This document shows positions 1 through 8,848 of a stretch of 16,198 bases of DNA, piece after piece. The position numbers and the translations under genes were made by a program. Each line of letters starts with the position of its first letter. The first letter of the stretch is position 1. Location of the stretch: the NCBI GenBank assembly GCA_043800975.1, contig JAZDMK010000102.1:1-16198 (forward strand). Reading direction: 5' to 3'. The notes beneath the pieces are model-generated. The model had not been told where the DNA came from, made no database searches, and saw only the letters and a program-made list of their open reading frames with translations. Source of the DNA: JAZDMK01 sp043800975 (GTDB lineage Bacteria; Bacteroidota; Bacteroidia; Bacteroidales; JAHJDW01).

Positions 1-663
1 TACTTTCCTATATGAAATTTTATACCCTGAAAAAGGGTCTTTTCTTATCCAGCCGTTAGCAATGTTTATTCTTATAATTTTCTTCAACATTTTTATCAGT
101 TTCATGCATGTGTTATGTTCGCAATTCCTGACACTTTTTAGGAACATTTCAAAACCACAGATGAAGTCATAATCAATTTTTTCGACAGGAATGTCTTCCC
201 GATCAAAGCGGCTTTTCAGATACTGCTTTACAGTTCTTAAACAACCCTCAAATTCTTTGACGGTATTTTGTGAAAGGTCTTTTCCGATCAATAATCTTGC
301 ATTTTGATTATGTTCTTCGAATGATTTGATAAGTGTAAGGTTATTGTCGCTTTTCCCTAAATAGGCATTGATAACCGACTTCGCTGTAATCTCACGATGA
401 TCTGATTTCATTTCAGAAATTATTTGATTGATCTGAAAGGAAGTTCTTTCAAGATGAACATTTACTTTTTTTGCTTCATGTGTTGCTCCTTTTGCTCCAC
501 CTCTTTCTGCACTCCACAATTCCGGCGGTATTGTTTCTCCAATAGCTACTTCAACACTTTGAGAATTTACTGTCAGTTTAAGGTAGACTGGGGCTTCACC
601 GTTTTTTCTTAACTTTGTTCTTTTAATGTAAAAAAGCTGTCGAACGTTGGTTCTTGTTTCCAT
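1..663 (-). CDS. Tyrosine recombinase/integrase, N-terminal part (runs off left edge)
   Basis: Reading leftwards from an ATG at 663-661, the frame stays open for 221 codons to base 1, so the gene is cut by the window edge. The N-terminus (METRTNVRQLFYIKRTK, then a lysine/arginine-rich strand, GEAPVYLKLTVN, and a later PPELWSAERG) matches the arm-DNA-binding domain of Bacteroidetes integrases, residues about 1-90. Residues about 120-221 (KSFEEHNQNARLLIG, NTVKEFEGCLRTVKQYL, then DYDFICGFEMFL and a helix ending NIANGWIRKDPF) match the SAM-like core-binding domain. The catalytic domain with R-K-HxxR-H-Y would lie to the left and cannot be checked. Such proteins cut and rejoin DNA to move integrative elements or invert segments. 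It is AT-rich and clearly different from the integrase at the right end, which points the other way. Family is confident; whether it is active is unknown. Confidence 0.88.
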   Translation of the reverse strand, partial: METRTNVRQLFYIKRTKLRKNGEAPVYLKLTVNSQSVEVAIGETIPPELWSAERGGAKGATHEAKKVNVHLERTSFQINQIISEMKSDHREITAKSVINAYLGKSDNNLTLIKSFEEHNQNARLLIGKDLSQNTVKEFEGCLRTVKQYLKSRFDREDIPVEKIDYDFICGFEMFLKSVRNCEHNTCMKLIKMLKKIIRINIANGWIRKDPFSGYKISYRKV

Positions 664-1072
664 AATTTTTCTTTCTTTAAGTTAATAATAAAAATACATT
701 ATCAAACTCAAAGAAGAAAGTGCAAAGCGTGTTATACCAAGGCAAAGGATCACCTATCAATAAAGCAACTCTTTTAAACCACCTGCCAATGGTAATGCCA
801 ATAAACTAATGCTTTTATATGCTTTAGCCTATACATTCCCCAAAGCTATAACCTTAGATAATGCTGGGCTTTCACAGATGTGCTTTGGCTTGCAAAGTGA
901 AGCATCAGTTCCGTAGGCACGGGATGTTTGTAGCAACGAAAAGAAAAGAGAAACCTGAGTGCCTTTAGGTACGACCTGTTGAACATGGGTTCTGTGCAAA
1001 AGTGTTTCGCTGGTTGTAAAGCGATAATTTTAAGTCGATTCCCACATTCGTGGGAATGACTAAAACGAAACA
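664..1072. repeat. Spacer with degenerate dispersed-type repeat, no gene seen
   Basis: No convincing gene lies here. An imperfect inverted pair sits at CCGTAGGCAC (911-920) and GTGCCTTTAGG (959-969), about 38 bases apart, in a context (GTAGCAACGAAAAG, GGTACGACCTG) that resembles intergenic repeats common in Bacteroidetes; the family resemblance is from memory. A minus-strand frame of 75 codons at 1073-846 runs through this repeat and has no domain character. No tRNA or obvious attachment site for the left integrase is visible. Confidence 0.45.
1038..1057. repeat. REP-like hairpin ATTCCCAC-ATTC-GTGGGAAT
   Basis: A perfect 8-bp stem (1038-1045 with 1050-1057) closes a 4-base loop. No T-run follows on either strand, so it is not a standard terminator. 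The form GTCATTCCCAC...GTGGGAATCG resembles short palindromic intergenic repeats found in many bacteria. It lies about 15 bases before the likely promoter of the next gene. Confidence 0.5.
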
Positions 1073-1101
1073 TTGGTGTGTGTTTTGATTTCCTATCTTT
1101 A
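1073..1101 (+). promoter_or_regulatory. Bacteroidota-type promoter for the small lipoprotein gene
   Basis: TTG at 1073-1075 and TATCTTTA at 1094-1101 are 18 bases apart and match the Bacteroidota -33/-7 pattern (TTG, TAnnTTTG) with one mismatch in the last base. The ATG at 1118 follows 16 bases later. Prediction from pattern only. Confidence 0.45.
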
Positions 1102-1117
1102 CAAAAAAATCACTCCC

Positions 1118-1573
1118 ATGCTACAGAAAAAAATTATTCAGATAAGTGGTATCATCATTCTGGCTTCAATCGTACAGGCTGGATTTGTTTCGTGTAAATG
1201 CTGTAAGAAAAACAAAACTGAAAAACCTGCGCGAACCATTATTCTTGGCAGCGGGGGCGGAGTGACCGGGAAGTACGTTGAGCATATTATCAATTCGGAT
1301 GGAACCATAATGCTTGATAAACTGGATAAAAATCCGGCGAAGCAAATCAGAACTTTTGATAAAAGTATGATGGATAAAATCAATGCGCAATTTGATGCAT
1401 TGAATTTTTTTACCATAAAATACAACGAACCCGGCAACATGAATTATTATGTGAAGTGCAAAGCCGGGAATCAGGAAAATAAGGTTCAGTGGGGCAAACC
1501 CACGAAGGGAACACCGCCTGCCGATGTTGTGAAGTTTTACGATACGGTGTATAAGTTTATCGTGGCGGATTAA
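1118..1573 (+). CDS. Small putative lipoprotein of unknown function
   Basis: The protein has 151 residues. It starts with a lysine-containing n-region and a hydrophobic stretch (MLQKKIIQISGIIILASIV) followed by a lipobox-like FVSC with Cys26, so it is probably a lipoprotein anchored in the envelope. The mature N-terminus CKCCKKNKTEK is rich in cysteine and lysine. The rest (GSGGGVTGKYVEHIINSDG, then a helix around DKSMMDKINAQFDAL and a C-terminal strand KCKAGNQENKVQWG) looks like one small alpha/beta domain with no catalytic motif that I recognise. I chose the ATG at 1118 over an in-frame TTG at 1073, because only the ATG gives a clean signal peptide and the TTG overlaps the predicted -33 box. 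It converges on the peptidase gene downstream. Confidence 0.75.
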   Translation: MLQKKIIQISGIIILASIVQAGFVSCKCCKKNKTEKPARTIILGSGGGVTGKYVEHIINSDGTIMLDKLDKNPAKQIRTFDKSMMDKINAQFDALNFFTIKYNEPGNMNYYVKCKAGNQENKVQWGKPTKGTPPADVVKFYDTVYKFIVAD

Positions 1574-1608
1574 AAAAAAGTGGTGAAACAATTTCTCATT
1601 TCACCACT
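1572..1608 (-). terminator. Rho-independent terminator of the M4 peptidase gene
   Basis: AGTGGTGAAA (1579-1588) pairs perfectly with TTTCACCACT (1599-1608) around a 10-base loop. Read on the minus strand the hairpin is followed by a run of eight T (1579-1572), a strong terminator about 20 bases past the peptidase stop codon. On the plus strand no T-run follows, so it may only partly stop transcription of the lipoprotein gene. Confidence 0.8.
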
Positions 1609-1628
1609 CAATATCAGGATTTGAAATC

Positions 1629-4600
1629 TTAATTTTTAATCAGCTTCAGTGTAACCACATTCTTGTCACTCACTAGACGCATGTTGTATATACCGCATGG
1701 ATACTGTGAAAGATCAAGTGCAAATTTGTTCTGACCGGCTGTCATGTTGAATTCATTTTCCCATACATTTCTTCCGAGCATATCGGTGAGAACTGCGCTT
1801 ACCTTTGCAGGATCTGTCATAGAGCAGGCAATGGTGAATGCATTTTGTGATGGATTTGGGAATGCAGCAGCCGAATTAATCGGGCTCTGTATATCTTCAA
1901 ATCCGGGTGCATACACCTGTGCAAAGCAAACATTATCAAGATATGCATTGTCGAGCACGAAAGGAATGACAATGATTGTTGTGTCGGCAGAAATATTACG
2001 GGATTCAAAGTTTACATCAAATTTTTGACCTGCATAGGAATTCAAATTGATGTAATGTGTAACGAACGGATCTGACCCGGCAGTAGTAGGATTGAATGTT
2101 CCGCTAACCTGTGTGTTGTTTACAAGTACCCGGAAATTGCTGGCCATGGTATAATCGTTTGCACCCAGATATTGAGAATACAATGTTCCTCCATGGGTTT
2201 GTTTGAGATCGAATTTCACCCAGCAGGTAGTCCATGCTGTTGCATCGACGCAGAAGTGCGCTTTGGCAGAAAGGAACTCGTTGACATTCCATATATCATT
2301 TGTATCGGCAGGGAATTCAAGAATACCCATATAATTTAAAACATTTCCGCTGGTCATCTTCAATCCTTTTCCTGAACCGTTGGCAGCAGCAGTAGCAACC
2401 CACGCACGACCCCATCCGCCGGAAGTCACATAATAATGATCACTAATATTGGCTTCTGAAAACGTAATGGTATCGGCCTGATGCTGGATGGGATTGATTA
2501 CGGTGTATCCTGAAAACATATTGTTACTAAGAATAGTATCAATAGAATTTGATGTAAGAGCAAAGAATGTGTATGTGCCCGATGCACTAAGGTCAACAGG
2601 CAGGTTGAACGTGTACTCAATGGTATCCTGAGGAAATAATGTGTGAGGTAAAACAAAATATTCAAAAAAGGGTGTGCCACCGGTGCTGTATCCAACCATA
2701 ATCGAATCCAGCTCAAGAGAATCGCATCCGAAGAATGAAATCAGGACTTTAACAGTTTCTGCATTTCCCAATCCGCAACCGGAAACAGGAGATGTGATTC
2801 CAACTACGCCTACATCAAAGTTCTGTTGCAGCTTGCTTTCAAACGAAACATCCATGATGCTGTCGTTCCATGCAACGGCTGTGTCGCCCAGTTTGGTCCA
2901 TACATCAATGGTGTGCATGCCAAGCGTAGCAAGGTTTACTGAAGTCGGGAAAATATAATGCAAAGTGTCGCCGCCATTCCAGGTAGCAGCAAGAATAAGT
3001 GTGTCATAAACCATGGCGTTGTTATCTATCCGGTATGCCATAGGAATAATGGTTGCCGGAGCCAGATCGGAATTGCAACTGTTGTAAAGCAGGCTCACGG
3101 CAGGATATTCATTGCCAAGTCCGCAAGCAGTAACTGGCCAGTCAACGCCTAATAAAAATACTTTGGAATCAGTATAGGGATGTCCAATGCCAACAGCAGA
3201 CCATGCTGCAGCACATTGGATGACAGCATTTGAACAGTTTCCGTAAAGGTCTTTGGCTGCCTGCATGGTGCCCATATACATATCGTAATAATTGGAAGAA
3301 GCACCTATGTATTGATTTAATGCGCGGTAAGCAATAGCTGCGGCAGTATCCATGGTAACTCCATTGACGGAGTATGAAGTGAAGTTATCATTCACACCGC
3401 TTCCGCCCATCGAAAGAAGGTAGAACCAATAATTGCCAACGCTACAGTTCTGGTGAACTCCGCCGTTATCAACTGCGGGGTCTGACTCCCAGAATTCGCC
3501 CAGATATGTATCGGGTTGTGAGCCGTGTTTGGGGTCGTTCAGAAAACGCAATGTATCACCAATGTCTTCACCGCAGGCCCAGTTAGGCATGGGGTCAGCA
3601 TAAAATTCAACGCAGGTTCCGAAAATATCACTGAATGATTCACTAAGTGCGCCGGGTTCGTTCTGATAAATTAGGTTTGCTTCATTTTCACTGACGGCAT
3701 GTGTGATTTCATGAGCACAAATATCAACGGTTGTAAAAGCTGAATACGATCCGCTTCCATCACCATATGTCATGGAAGATCCATCCCAGTAAGCATTGGC
3801 GAAGTTAGTGCTGTAATGTACATAGCTTACCAACTGCGCTCCAGCATTGTTATAACTATTGCGGCCAAATGTATTCCAGTAATAATCGTAGGTCATTTCT
3901 GAAGCCCAGTGTGCTTCTGTTCCAACGCTGTCGGTTTCTCCCCAATGGTTATCCGTATCGGTGAAATCAACGGCATTGGCATACACATCCTGATTCAGCA
4001 TATTATATGTCATAATCCCGTTTCCGCGCCCTGTTTCGCGCAGGCGGTAAGATGCAGGAGCCAATGAATCGGCAGTTATATTTTGAACCCCGTCGTAACG
4101 TGTATGTGCAACAGCAGGAACATCGTCGGTCATCAGCATATTCAGATGATGATAGATACTTCCGTTCATGGCGTCCACAAAAATAAACTCGCGTTTCAGT
4201 GGTTTGGTGGCATATACTTCCAGCTTATACACAAGGCGGTATTCCGCAGGATTGTTGTTCATGCTTTTGTTCATCACGAACAGTTCCGCTTTGGGATAAT
4301 AGGTCGCTGCCGGATCATTTCTAATCTGTTTCAGCATAGCTTCGCGCTGTGCGTCTTGCCAGATATAACGTTCAGCATTCATGTATGCAAGCGCTTTTTG
4401 AATGGCATCATCCAAGGACAGGGCAGGAGCGGCGTTCAGGCTGAGACCTTTGATAATTTCACCATTCGCAGTCAGCAATTGTTTGTTTTTCTGATGCAGC
4501 ATATAGTCACTTCCATACACAGGAACACCTTTGTAATATTGCTGGTAGCGGAAATGGGTAAAGCCCAGGTTATCGCTTTTTGTTTTCTGAAGGATCATTT

Positions 4601-4790
4601 CATCATTGTTTCCAAGACCAAACGCCTGTTTGTGCTGCGTAAACAAAGTTGCCGGGTTCAACTGAGCCGGATTACGGAAGGTGATCCAGTTAGGGTTTTC
4701 GTCTGCAATAGCAATCGACGAGAGGTTCTGGCTCTGGGCAGAAATGCTTATCAGCAGCGCCAAAACGGAGAGAGTAAGAAGTTTTTTCAT
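1629..4790 (-). CDS. Secreted M4 (thermolysin-family) metallopeptidase with T9SS sorting domain
   Basis: The protein has 1053 residues, counting from MKKLLTLSVLALLISISAQSQ, a typical signal peptide; a longer in-frame start at 4862 is not needed. Domain order: FTP propeptide domain (~58-105, HFRYQQYYKGVPVYGSDY), PepSY-like part of the propeptide (~115-205), M4 catalytic domain (~225-530), two Ig-like repeats beginning near CGLGN at Cys556 and Cys672, a jelly-roll/MAM-like region (~780-965), and a T9SS type A C-terminal domain (~975-1053, FPNP at 977, ending LVSDKNVVTLKLIKN). Zinc ligands are H360 and H364 of HEITH plus E384 of GALSESFSDIFG; the general base is E361 and the transition-state histidine H446 of GGVHQN. 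All are present, so it should be an active endopeptidase. It is expected to cross the outer membrane by T9SS and be released or surface-attached. Confidence 0.95.
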   Translation of the reverse strand: MKKLLTLSVLALLISISAQSQNLSSIAIADENPNWITFRNPAQLNPATLFTQHKQAFGLGNNDEMILQKTKSDNLGFTHFRYQQYYKGVPVYGSDYMLHQKNKQLLTANGEIIKGLSLNAAPALSLDDAIQKALAYMNAERYIWQDAQREAMLKQIRNDPAATYYPKAELFVMNKSMNNNPAEYRLVYKLEVYATKPLKREFIFVDAMNGSIYHHLNMLMTDDVPAVAHTRYDGVQNITADSLAPASYRLRETGRGNGIMTYNMLNQDVYANAVDFTDTDNHWGETDSVGTEAHWASEMTYDYYWNTFGRNSYNNAGAQLVSYVHYSTNFANAYWDGSSMTYGDGSGSYSAFTTVDICAHEITHAVSENEANLIYQNEPGALSESFSDIFGTCVEFYADPMPNWACGEDIGDTLRFLNDPKHGSQPDTYLGEFWESDPAVDNGGVHQNCSVGNYWFYLLSMGGSGVNDNFTSYSVNGVTMDTAAAIAYRALNQYIGASSNYYDMYMGTMQAAKDLYGNCSNAVIQCAAAWSAVGIGHPYTDSKVFLLGVDWPVTACGLGNEYPAVSLLYNSCNSDLAPATIIPMAYRIDNNAMVYDTLILAATWNGGDTLHYIFPTSVNLATLGMHTIDVWTKLGDTAVAWNDSIMDVSFESKLQQNFDVGVVGITSPVSGCGLGNAETVKVLISFFGCDSLELDSIMVGYSTGGTPFFEYFVLPHTLFPQDTIEYTFNLPVDLSASGTYTFFALTSNSIDTILSNNMFSGYTVINPIQHQADTITFSEANISDHYYVTSGGWGRAWVATAAANGSGKGLKMTSGNVLNYMGILEFPADTNDIWNVNEFLSAKAHFCVDATAWTTCWVKFDLKQTHGGTLYSQYLGANDYTMASNFRVLVNNTQVSGTFNPTTAGSDPFVTHYINLNSYAGQKFDVNFESRNISADTTIIVIPFVLDNAYLDNVCFAQVYAPGFEDIQSPINSAAAFPNPSQNAFTIACSMTDPAKVSAVLTDMLGRNVWENEFNMTAGQNKFALDLSQYPCGIYNMRLVSDKNVVTLKLIKN

Positions 4791-4814
4791 GAAGAATGGG
4801 GTTAATAGCGGCAC

Positions 4815-4847
4815 TAAAGTATGGAAAAAAACTAAATGTGTGAACAA
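4815..4847 (-). promoter_or_regulatory. Possible promoter of the M4 peptidase gene
   Basis: On the minus strand, TTG (4847-4845) and TACTTTA (4821-4815) are 23 bases apart, close to the Bacteroidota TTG/TAnnTTTG pattern but with a long spacer and a weak last base. The ATG follows 24 bases after the -7 box. Weak, pattern-based. Confidence 0.3.
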
Positions 4848-4952
4848 CACGAATAAAATCAACGAAATTATTTAATAAGGATCAGTTTTTTTTTACTGAA
4901 TAAGCAACAAGTTTATTTTAATTTCGTCTAGGAGTTACTTCAATGAAAATTT

Positions 4953-6851
4953 ATGAAATATTTATTATTTGCAATCTCAATGTTCCTAGGAATCTTTTTT
5001 GCATCGGGACAAACCATTCTTCAATCATACGATTTTACAACTGCATCAGGCTGGAGTGGTTGGAGAATAAACAACTTTTATTTCAGTCATTATTTTACGA
5101 TTCCGGTACATGGTGATTTAGCTTCTGTAAACGAAGGTGATCACGATAGCAGTTTTTTGCAGAAACGACTTGTATCACCACCAATCGATCTGAGCATAGT
5201 TTCTTCAGCTTACCTTTCAGTCTCTGTTTTCTTTCTTGAAAAAACATATAATGCACACAGCGAATCGCTGCAGATTCAGGCCAGCATCAACGGAGGCGCA
5301 ACATGGACTCCTGTGAAGACAATTCATGCGTATTACGATTTTCATACGGAGTATGCCGATCTGACTCCTTTCTGTGGAAATTCAAATGTGCTTCTCAGTT
5401 TCCTGTATTCCGACAACAACGGCTGGTTATATGGCGCTGCTGTGGATGATGTGAATATTTATTCACTTCCCCAGCGTGATGCAGCTTTGGTGGATGTTAA
5501 CGAACACGAGTACTGGCCTGCATCAACTTCCTATCCCTTTCATATACTTTTTCAAAACCGTGGCTCAGCTAACATTACATCACTTCAGGTAGAATACAGC
5601 GTCGATGGGGGTGTTGCTCAAACCCACACTTTGAACAGCATTTCAGTTGCTCCACTTGATACGCTTTCGTTTACGCACAGTGTTCCCTGGATACCTTCCA
5701 CCGGATCACATATTGTTAATTTTCGAATCGCATCCGTAAATGGAACAATCGATCAGTACACCGCCAACGACAGCCTGCAATTCACACTGCGCAATGTGAT
5801 CAGTACTACACCTGAAAAACGGATCGTGATTAACTGGATCAAAGGCACCTGGTGCACACTTTGTGGTTACAGCGGGATGATACTGGATTCACTGAAAGAA
5901 AACTATCCCACACGTGTGTTACCGGTGATTATGCATGATCTGGGAAGTTATGATAATATCTTCGGTGAAATATACACAGGAGGGATGCCAGCAGCATGTA
6001 TGTATGCCAATGACCCTTACTATCAGTCTGTAATTAATGATGCAGGATGGCTTTCTCGTGGTAAAGTTGATAATTATGACTTTGATGATATTTATGCGCA
6101 ATGCATAGAATATAATTCGGTTTATCAAAAAGCGGAAGAACGTCTTAATACATTTACACCGGTTAACGTCACAGCTACTGCCGTAATTGACACAGTCAAT
6201 CGTACCGTAGTTGCCGACTTGAGTGCCGAATTCTTTGCCAATCTTCAGGGCGATTTTCGTTTCAACTGTGTGGTGCTGAAAGACAGTGTTTTTTATTTAC
6301 AGGACAACTGGTTTACAAATTCTATGCGCTGGCCCTATTGCCCTCCATCATATTATATGTTATATCATAAGGAAATTCTTATTCAGTCGCTGGGTGGTAA
6401 ATCGGGAACTCATGGCAGTATCCCTTTCAACATTAATGATGGTAGCATTTACACCTGGCATTATGCCGATACTTTAAAAGACCAGTTGCGCAACGCCGAT
6501 AAACTGCATCTTGTATTTATGGTTGAAGAATACGATTCTATTAGCGGGAATTCCGTAATCTTGAATGCCGGTCGCTGGCCATCCGAGCCACCTGTGAGTA
6601 CAAATGAAAAAATTCAGAAAACGAATCCGATCATATATCCAAATCCCTCCAGCGATTACATTACAGTTGATATTCAACACACTTATGATGTAAACTTGCG
6701 CGTATTTAATACAAAAGGATCTTTAATGGTTACTCAAAAAATCAATGGTAAACAGAATAAAATAGACATCCGAAAGTTGCCTCCGGGTTTGTATTTTCTG
6801 CAAGTGCAAGATGAAAAGGGGATAAAAGTAGAAAAGTTTGTAAAGGAATAA
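4953..6851 (+). CDS. T9SS-exported protein with Omp28-like thioredoxin-fold (WCTLC) domain
   Basis: The protein has 632 residues. It starts with a signal peptide (MKYLLFAISMFLGIFFASGQ). Residues ~22-175 look like a MAM/jelly-roll beta domain (SGWSGWRINN, ending in the AVDDVNIYSL strand typical of such folds). Residues ~180-280 look Ig-like (NRGSANITSLQVEYSVDGG). Then comes GTWCTLCGYSG, with Cys301 and Cys304 in a thioredoxin-type CxxC, followed by a domain like the Omp28-related outer-membrane proteins (~290-545). A T9SS type A sorting domain closes the protein (~556-632, YPNP at 562-565, KLPPGLYFLQV, ending KVEKFVKE). It is thus probably secreted or surface-attached. The CxxC suggests redox or metal binding, but whether it works as an oxidoreductase is unknown. 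An overlapping ATG at 4943 is out of frame. It diverges from the M4 peptidase and converges on mnmA with only 28 bases between. Confidence 0.85.
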   Translation: MKYLLFAISMFLGIFFASGQTILQSYDFTTASGWSGWRINNFYFSHYFTIPVHGDLASVNEGDHDSSFLQKRLVSPPIDLSIVSSAYLSVSVFFLEKTYNAHSESLQIQASINGGATWTPVKTIHAYYDFHTEYADLTPFCGNSNVLLSFLYSDNNGWLYGAAVDDVNIYSLPQRDAALVDVNEHEYWPASTSYPFHILFQNRGSANITSLQVEYSVDGGVAQTHTLNSISVAPLDTLSFTHSVPWIPSTGSHIVNFRIASVNGTIDQYTANDSLQFTLRNVISTTPEKRIVINWIKGTWCTLCGYSGMILDSLKENYPTRVLPVIMHDLGSYDNIFGEIYTGGMPAACMYANDPYYQSVINDAGWLSRGKVDNYDFDDIYAQCIEYNSVYQKAEERLNTFTPVNVTATAVIDTVNRTVVADLSAEFFANLQGDFRFNCVVLKDSVFYLQDNWFTNSMRWPYCPPSYYMLYHKEILIQSLGGKSGTHGSIPFNINDGSIYTWHYADTLKDQLRNADKLHLVFMVEEYDSISGNSVILNAGRWPSEPPVSTNEKIQKTNPIIYPNPSSDYITVDIQHTYDVNLRVFNTKGSLMVTQKINGKQNKIDIRKLPPGLYFLQVQDEKGIKVEKFVKE

Positions 6852-6879
6852 AAATGTGTTTGACGATTCAGACAATAAA

Positions 6880-7971
6880 TTATTCCAGAATAATTCCGCC
6901 TCCGATTAAATCATCGTCTTCGTAGAACACAGCTGATTGTCCCGGTGTTACAGCTGAAGCGGGTGTTTGAAATTCAACTGCCAGCTGGTTTTCAGAAATC
7001 ATTTTTACCTTAGCCAACGTGCCTGAGTCCTTATAGCGCACCCTGACCTTGATTTCTTTTTCTGTTGGAAAAGCCTCGTATTTCTGCATATTCAGCATTC
7101 CGACATTCATGGTCATGGAGTCCAGTTCGGGGCGTTCGCCTAATACAACGGTGTTTGTTTCAGTATCAATTTTTAGAACATACATTCTATGACCCAGAGC
7201 AATTTCAAGGCCTTTGCGCTGCCCGACCGTATAGTTATAATAACCTTTGTGCTTCCCTAAAATCTTTCCGTCAGCATCTGTGAAATTCCCTTCCTGAATG
7301 CTGGAGATGTCATCCAAAGCATGTTTCTGAAGGAATGCGCGGTAATTGTCGTCAGGAATAAAACAGATATCAAAACTTTCCGGCTTGCCGGCAATGTCTG
7401 TGAAACCGGCATCAACAGCCATCTTTCGGATTTCTGTTTTGCTTAAATTTCCGATCGGAAGCATTGTTCTTTTTAATTGTTCCTGCGCAAGACCCCACAG
7501 AACATAGGACTGCTCTTTGTTTGCATCTTCTCCGCAAACAATATGATAACGGTCTCTGAATTTTTGAATGCCTGCATAATGGCCGGTGGCAATAAATTCA
7601 CAATCGAACTGGTCGGCATATTTCAGCAGGCCGCCCCATTTTACAAGTCGGTTGCACAGCACGCAGGGGTTGGGTGTGCGGCCGGCCAGATATTCTGAAA
7701 TAAAATTTCCGATGATTTCTTTTTCAAACAGTTCATGCAGGTCAAGCATGTAGTGAGGAAAATCCAGTTTAACAGCAACATTGCGTGCATCGATTGCAGA
7801 TTCAATGCTGCAGCATGTTCCGGGTGGCAGGTCGTGCGGAAAAAAATGATCGCTGAATGTTTTTATAGTAACTCCAATCAGATCGTATCCTTGTTCTTTG
7901 AGCAGCCACGCAGCCACGGAGCTGTCAACGCCACCGCTCATGGCAACCATAACCCTCGGCTTCTTACTCAT
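6880..7971 (-). CDS. mnmA: tRNA-specific 2-thiouridylase MnmA
   Basis: The enzyme makes 2-thiouridine at wobble position 34 of Lys, Glu and Gln tRNAs, using ATP to activate the base and a persulfide sulfur donor; it acts in the cytoplasm. The protein has 363 residues, the normal length. It carries the ATP-binding PP-loop SGGVDSS (12-18), the NPCVLCNR motif with Cys103 and Cys106, and DICFIPD with Cys203; Cys103 and Cys203 correspond to the catalytic pair of E. coli MnmA (Cys102 and Cys199). HYAG (131-134), NKEQSYVLWG (151-160) and the C-terminal beta-barrel segment (YTVGQRKGLEI, then the PGQSAVFY motif) are also family features. An extra GTCCS pair (Cys53, Cys54) occurs in a subset of MnmA proteins. 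Its ATG directly abuts the stop codon of the MORN-repeat gene, so the two are probably co-transcribed. Confidence 0.97.
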   Translation of the reverse strand: MSKKPRVMVAMSGGVDSSVAAWLLKEQGYDLIGVTIKTFSDHFFPHDLPPGTCCSIESAIDARNVAVKLDFPHYMLDLHELFEKEIIGNFISEYLAGRTPNPCVLCNRLVKWGGLLKYADQFDCEFIATGHYAGIQKFRDRYHIVCGEDANKEQSYVLWGLAQEQLKRTMLPIGNLSKTEIRKMAVDAGFTDIAGKPESFDICFIPDDNYRAFLQKHALDDISSIQEGNFTDADGKILGKHKGYYNYTVGQRKGLEIALGHRMYVLKIDTETNTVVLGERPELDSMTMNVGMLNMQKYEAFPTEKEIKVRVRYKDSGTLAKVKMISENQLAVEFQTPASAVTPGQSAVFYEDDDLIGGGIILE

Positions 7972-8814
7972 TTATTCGAAAGGATTTTTAATCTGCTCTT
8001 CAGGAATCTTAGTGTTTAAAAGCTTTTCAAGCTCCTTGAACTTTTTATCTTTCTCTTCGATGGACTCTATCAGCTTTCCTTTTTTATAATTTTCAACTTT
8101 TTCAATTTTCCCGTCAGCCTTGTAAAAAACCCAGCGTCCTTCGGAGTAATCGTTCACATATTTTCCTATAATCATCAGGTTTTTATTGTCCCAGTAGGTT
8201 TTGTATAACCCTTCCATTTTCCCATTTACATACTGGGATTCAAGCTTAATATTTCCGGCTTCATAATATTGTTTCCATGGGCCGTTCTTAATGCTGTCGG
8301 TGTATGAAATTTCTTCATTAATTTTTCCTGATAGCGGATAATAAGTTTTGCAGACTCCGTTTAGTTTGTTCTTTTTGTAAACACCTACAGAAATAAGATG
8401 CGCATCGAAAGTGTAAAATTTCCAGATGGAGTCTCTTAGTTTATTGATGTATTGCCCTTCTGCCAAAACGGTTCTTCCATCTTCATGGTACAACCAAACT
8501 TTTGCTTTTGTTCCGCCCGGAAAATAATTCAGTTTTGATTCAAGTAATCCATCTGAAGTATAGGTTAAAAATTCACCAATGGGCTTGTCATCCTTGAATG
8601 TGCCCGAATAGCGCATCTTCCCGTCTTTGTAAAACTTTTTCCATACACCTTGCTTTCTGCCTTTTCCATCTTTTTTATTGATCGCTGTATCGTACATGGT
8701 GCCGGGCTGAGCCTGTGAAAAAGCAAACAGCAGTAACAGAGGTATAACAAGGAAGTATTTCACGATTGTTGATTTAATTTTAATACTTAACGAAGAATGA
8801 GCGTAAATTTGCAT
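7972..8814 (-). CDS. Exported MORN-repeat protein
   Basis: The protein has 280 residues from the ATG at 8814. A GTG at 8763 would give a tighter signal peptide (MKYFLVIPLLLLFAFSQAQ) and 263 residues; both starts are possible, and the signal peptide is present either way. The mature part is a run of about seven MORN-type repeats built on G-x-W-x-x-F/Y-x-x-D-G-K (for example QGVWKKFYKDGKMRYSG, NGPWKQYYEAGNIKLESQY, EGRWVFYKADGKIEKVENY). It ends in a charged helix (SIEEKDKKFKELEKLL). Such repeats form beta-hairpin arrays that bind proteins or membranes; no enzyme motif is seen. Some databases label similar proteins as antitoxins, but nothing here supports that. It probably heads a two-gene operon with mnmA, with no bases between them; a functional link to tRNA thiolation is not implied because this protein is exported. 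Confidence 0.85.
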   Translation of the reverse strand: MQIYAHSSLSIKIKSTIVKYFLVIPLLLLFAFSQAQPGTMYDTAINKKDGKGRKQGVWKKFYKDGKMRYSGTFKDDKPIGEFLTYTSDGLLESKLNYFPGGTKAKVWLYHEDGRTVLAEGQYINKLRDSIWKFYTFDAHLISVGVYKKNKLNGVCKTYYPLSGKINEEISYTDSIKNGPWKQYYEAGNIKLESQYVNGKMEGLYKTYWDNKNLMIIGKYVNDYSEGRWVFYKADGKIEKVENYKKGKLIESIEEKDKKFKELEKLLNTKIPEEQIKNPFE

Positions 8815-8848
8815 TTGATTTGCAAAAATAATTCCTTTTTTAGATTGT

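Noticed and set aside
846..1073. Minus-strand open frame of 75 codons
   Set aside because: It runs through the inverted repeat and hairpin, has no domain character, and overlaps the predicted promoter of the next gene.
4083..4805. Plus-strand open frame of 240 codons
   Set aside because: It is antisense to the propeptide of the M4 peptidase, whose domains and active site are clear in the other strand.
7972..8814. Toxin-antitoxin module based on the MORN-repeat protein
   Set aside because: It has a signal peptide and its neighbour is mnmA; no toxin-like small gene adjoins it.
8808..8826. TTTGCA/TGCAAA inverted repeat between the MORN and pirin genes as an operator
   Set aside because: Six-base arms in very AT-rich DNA are expected by chance and it overlaps one possible start codon; nothing else supports it.
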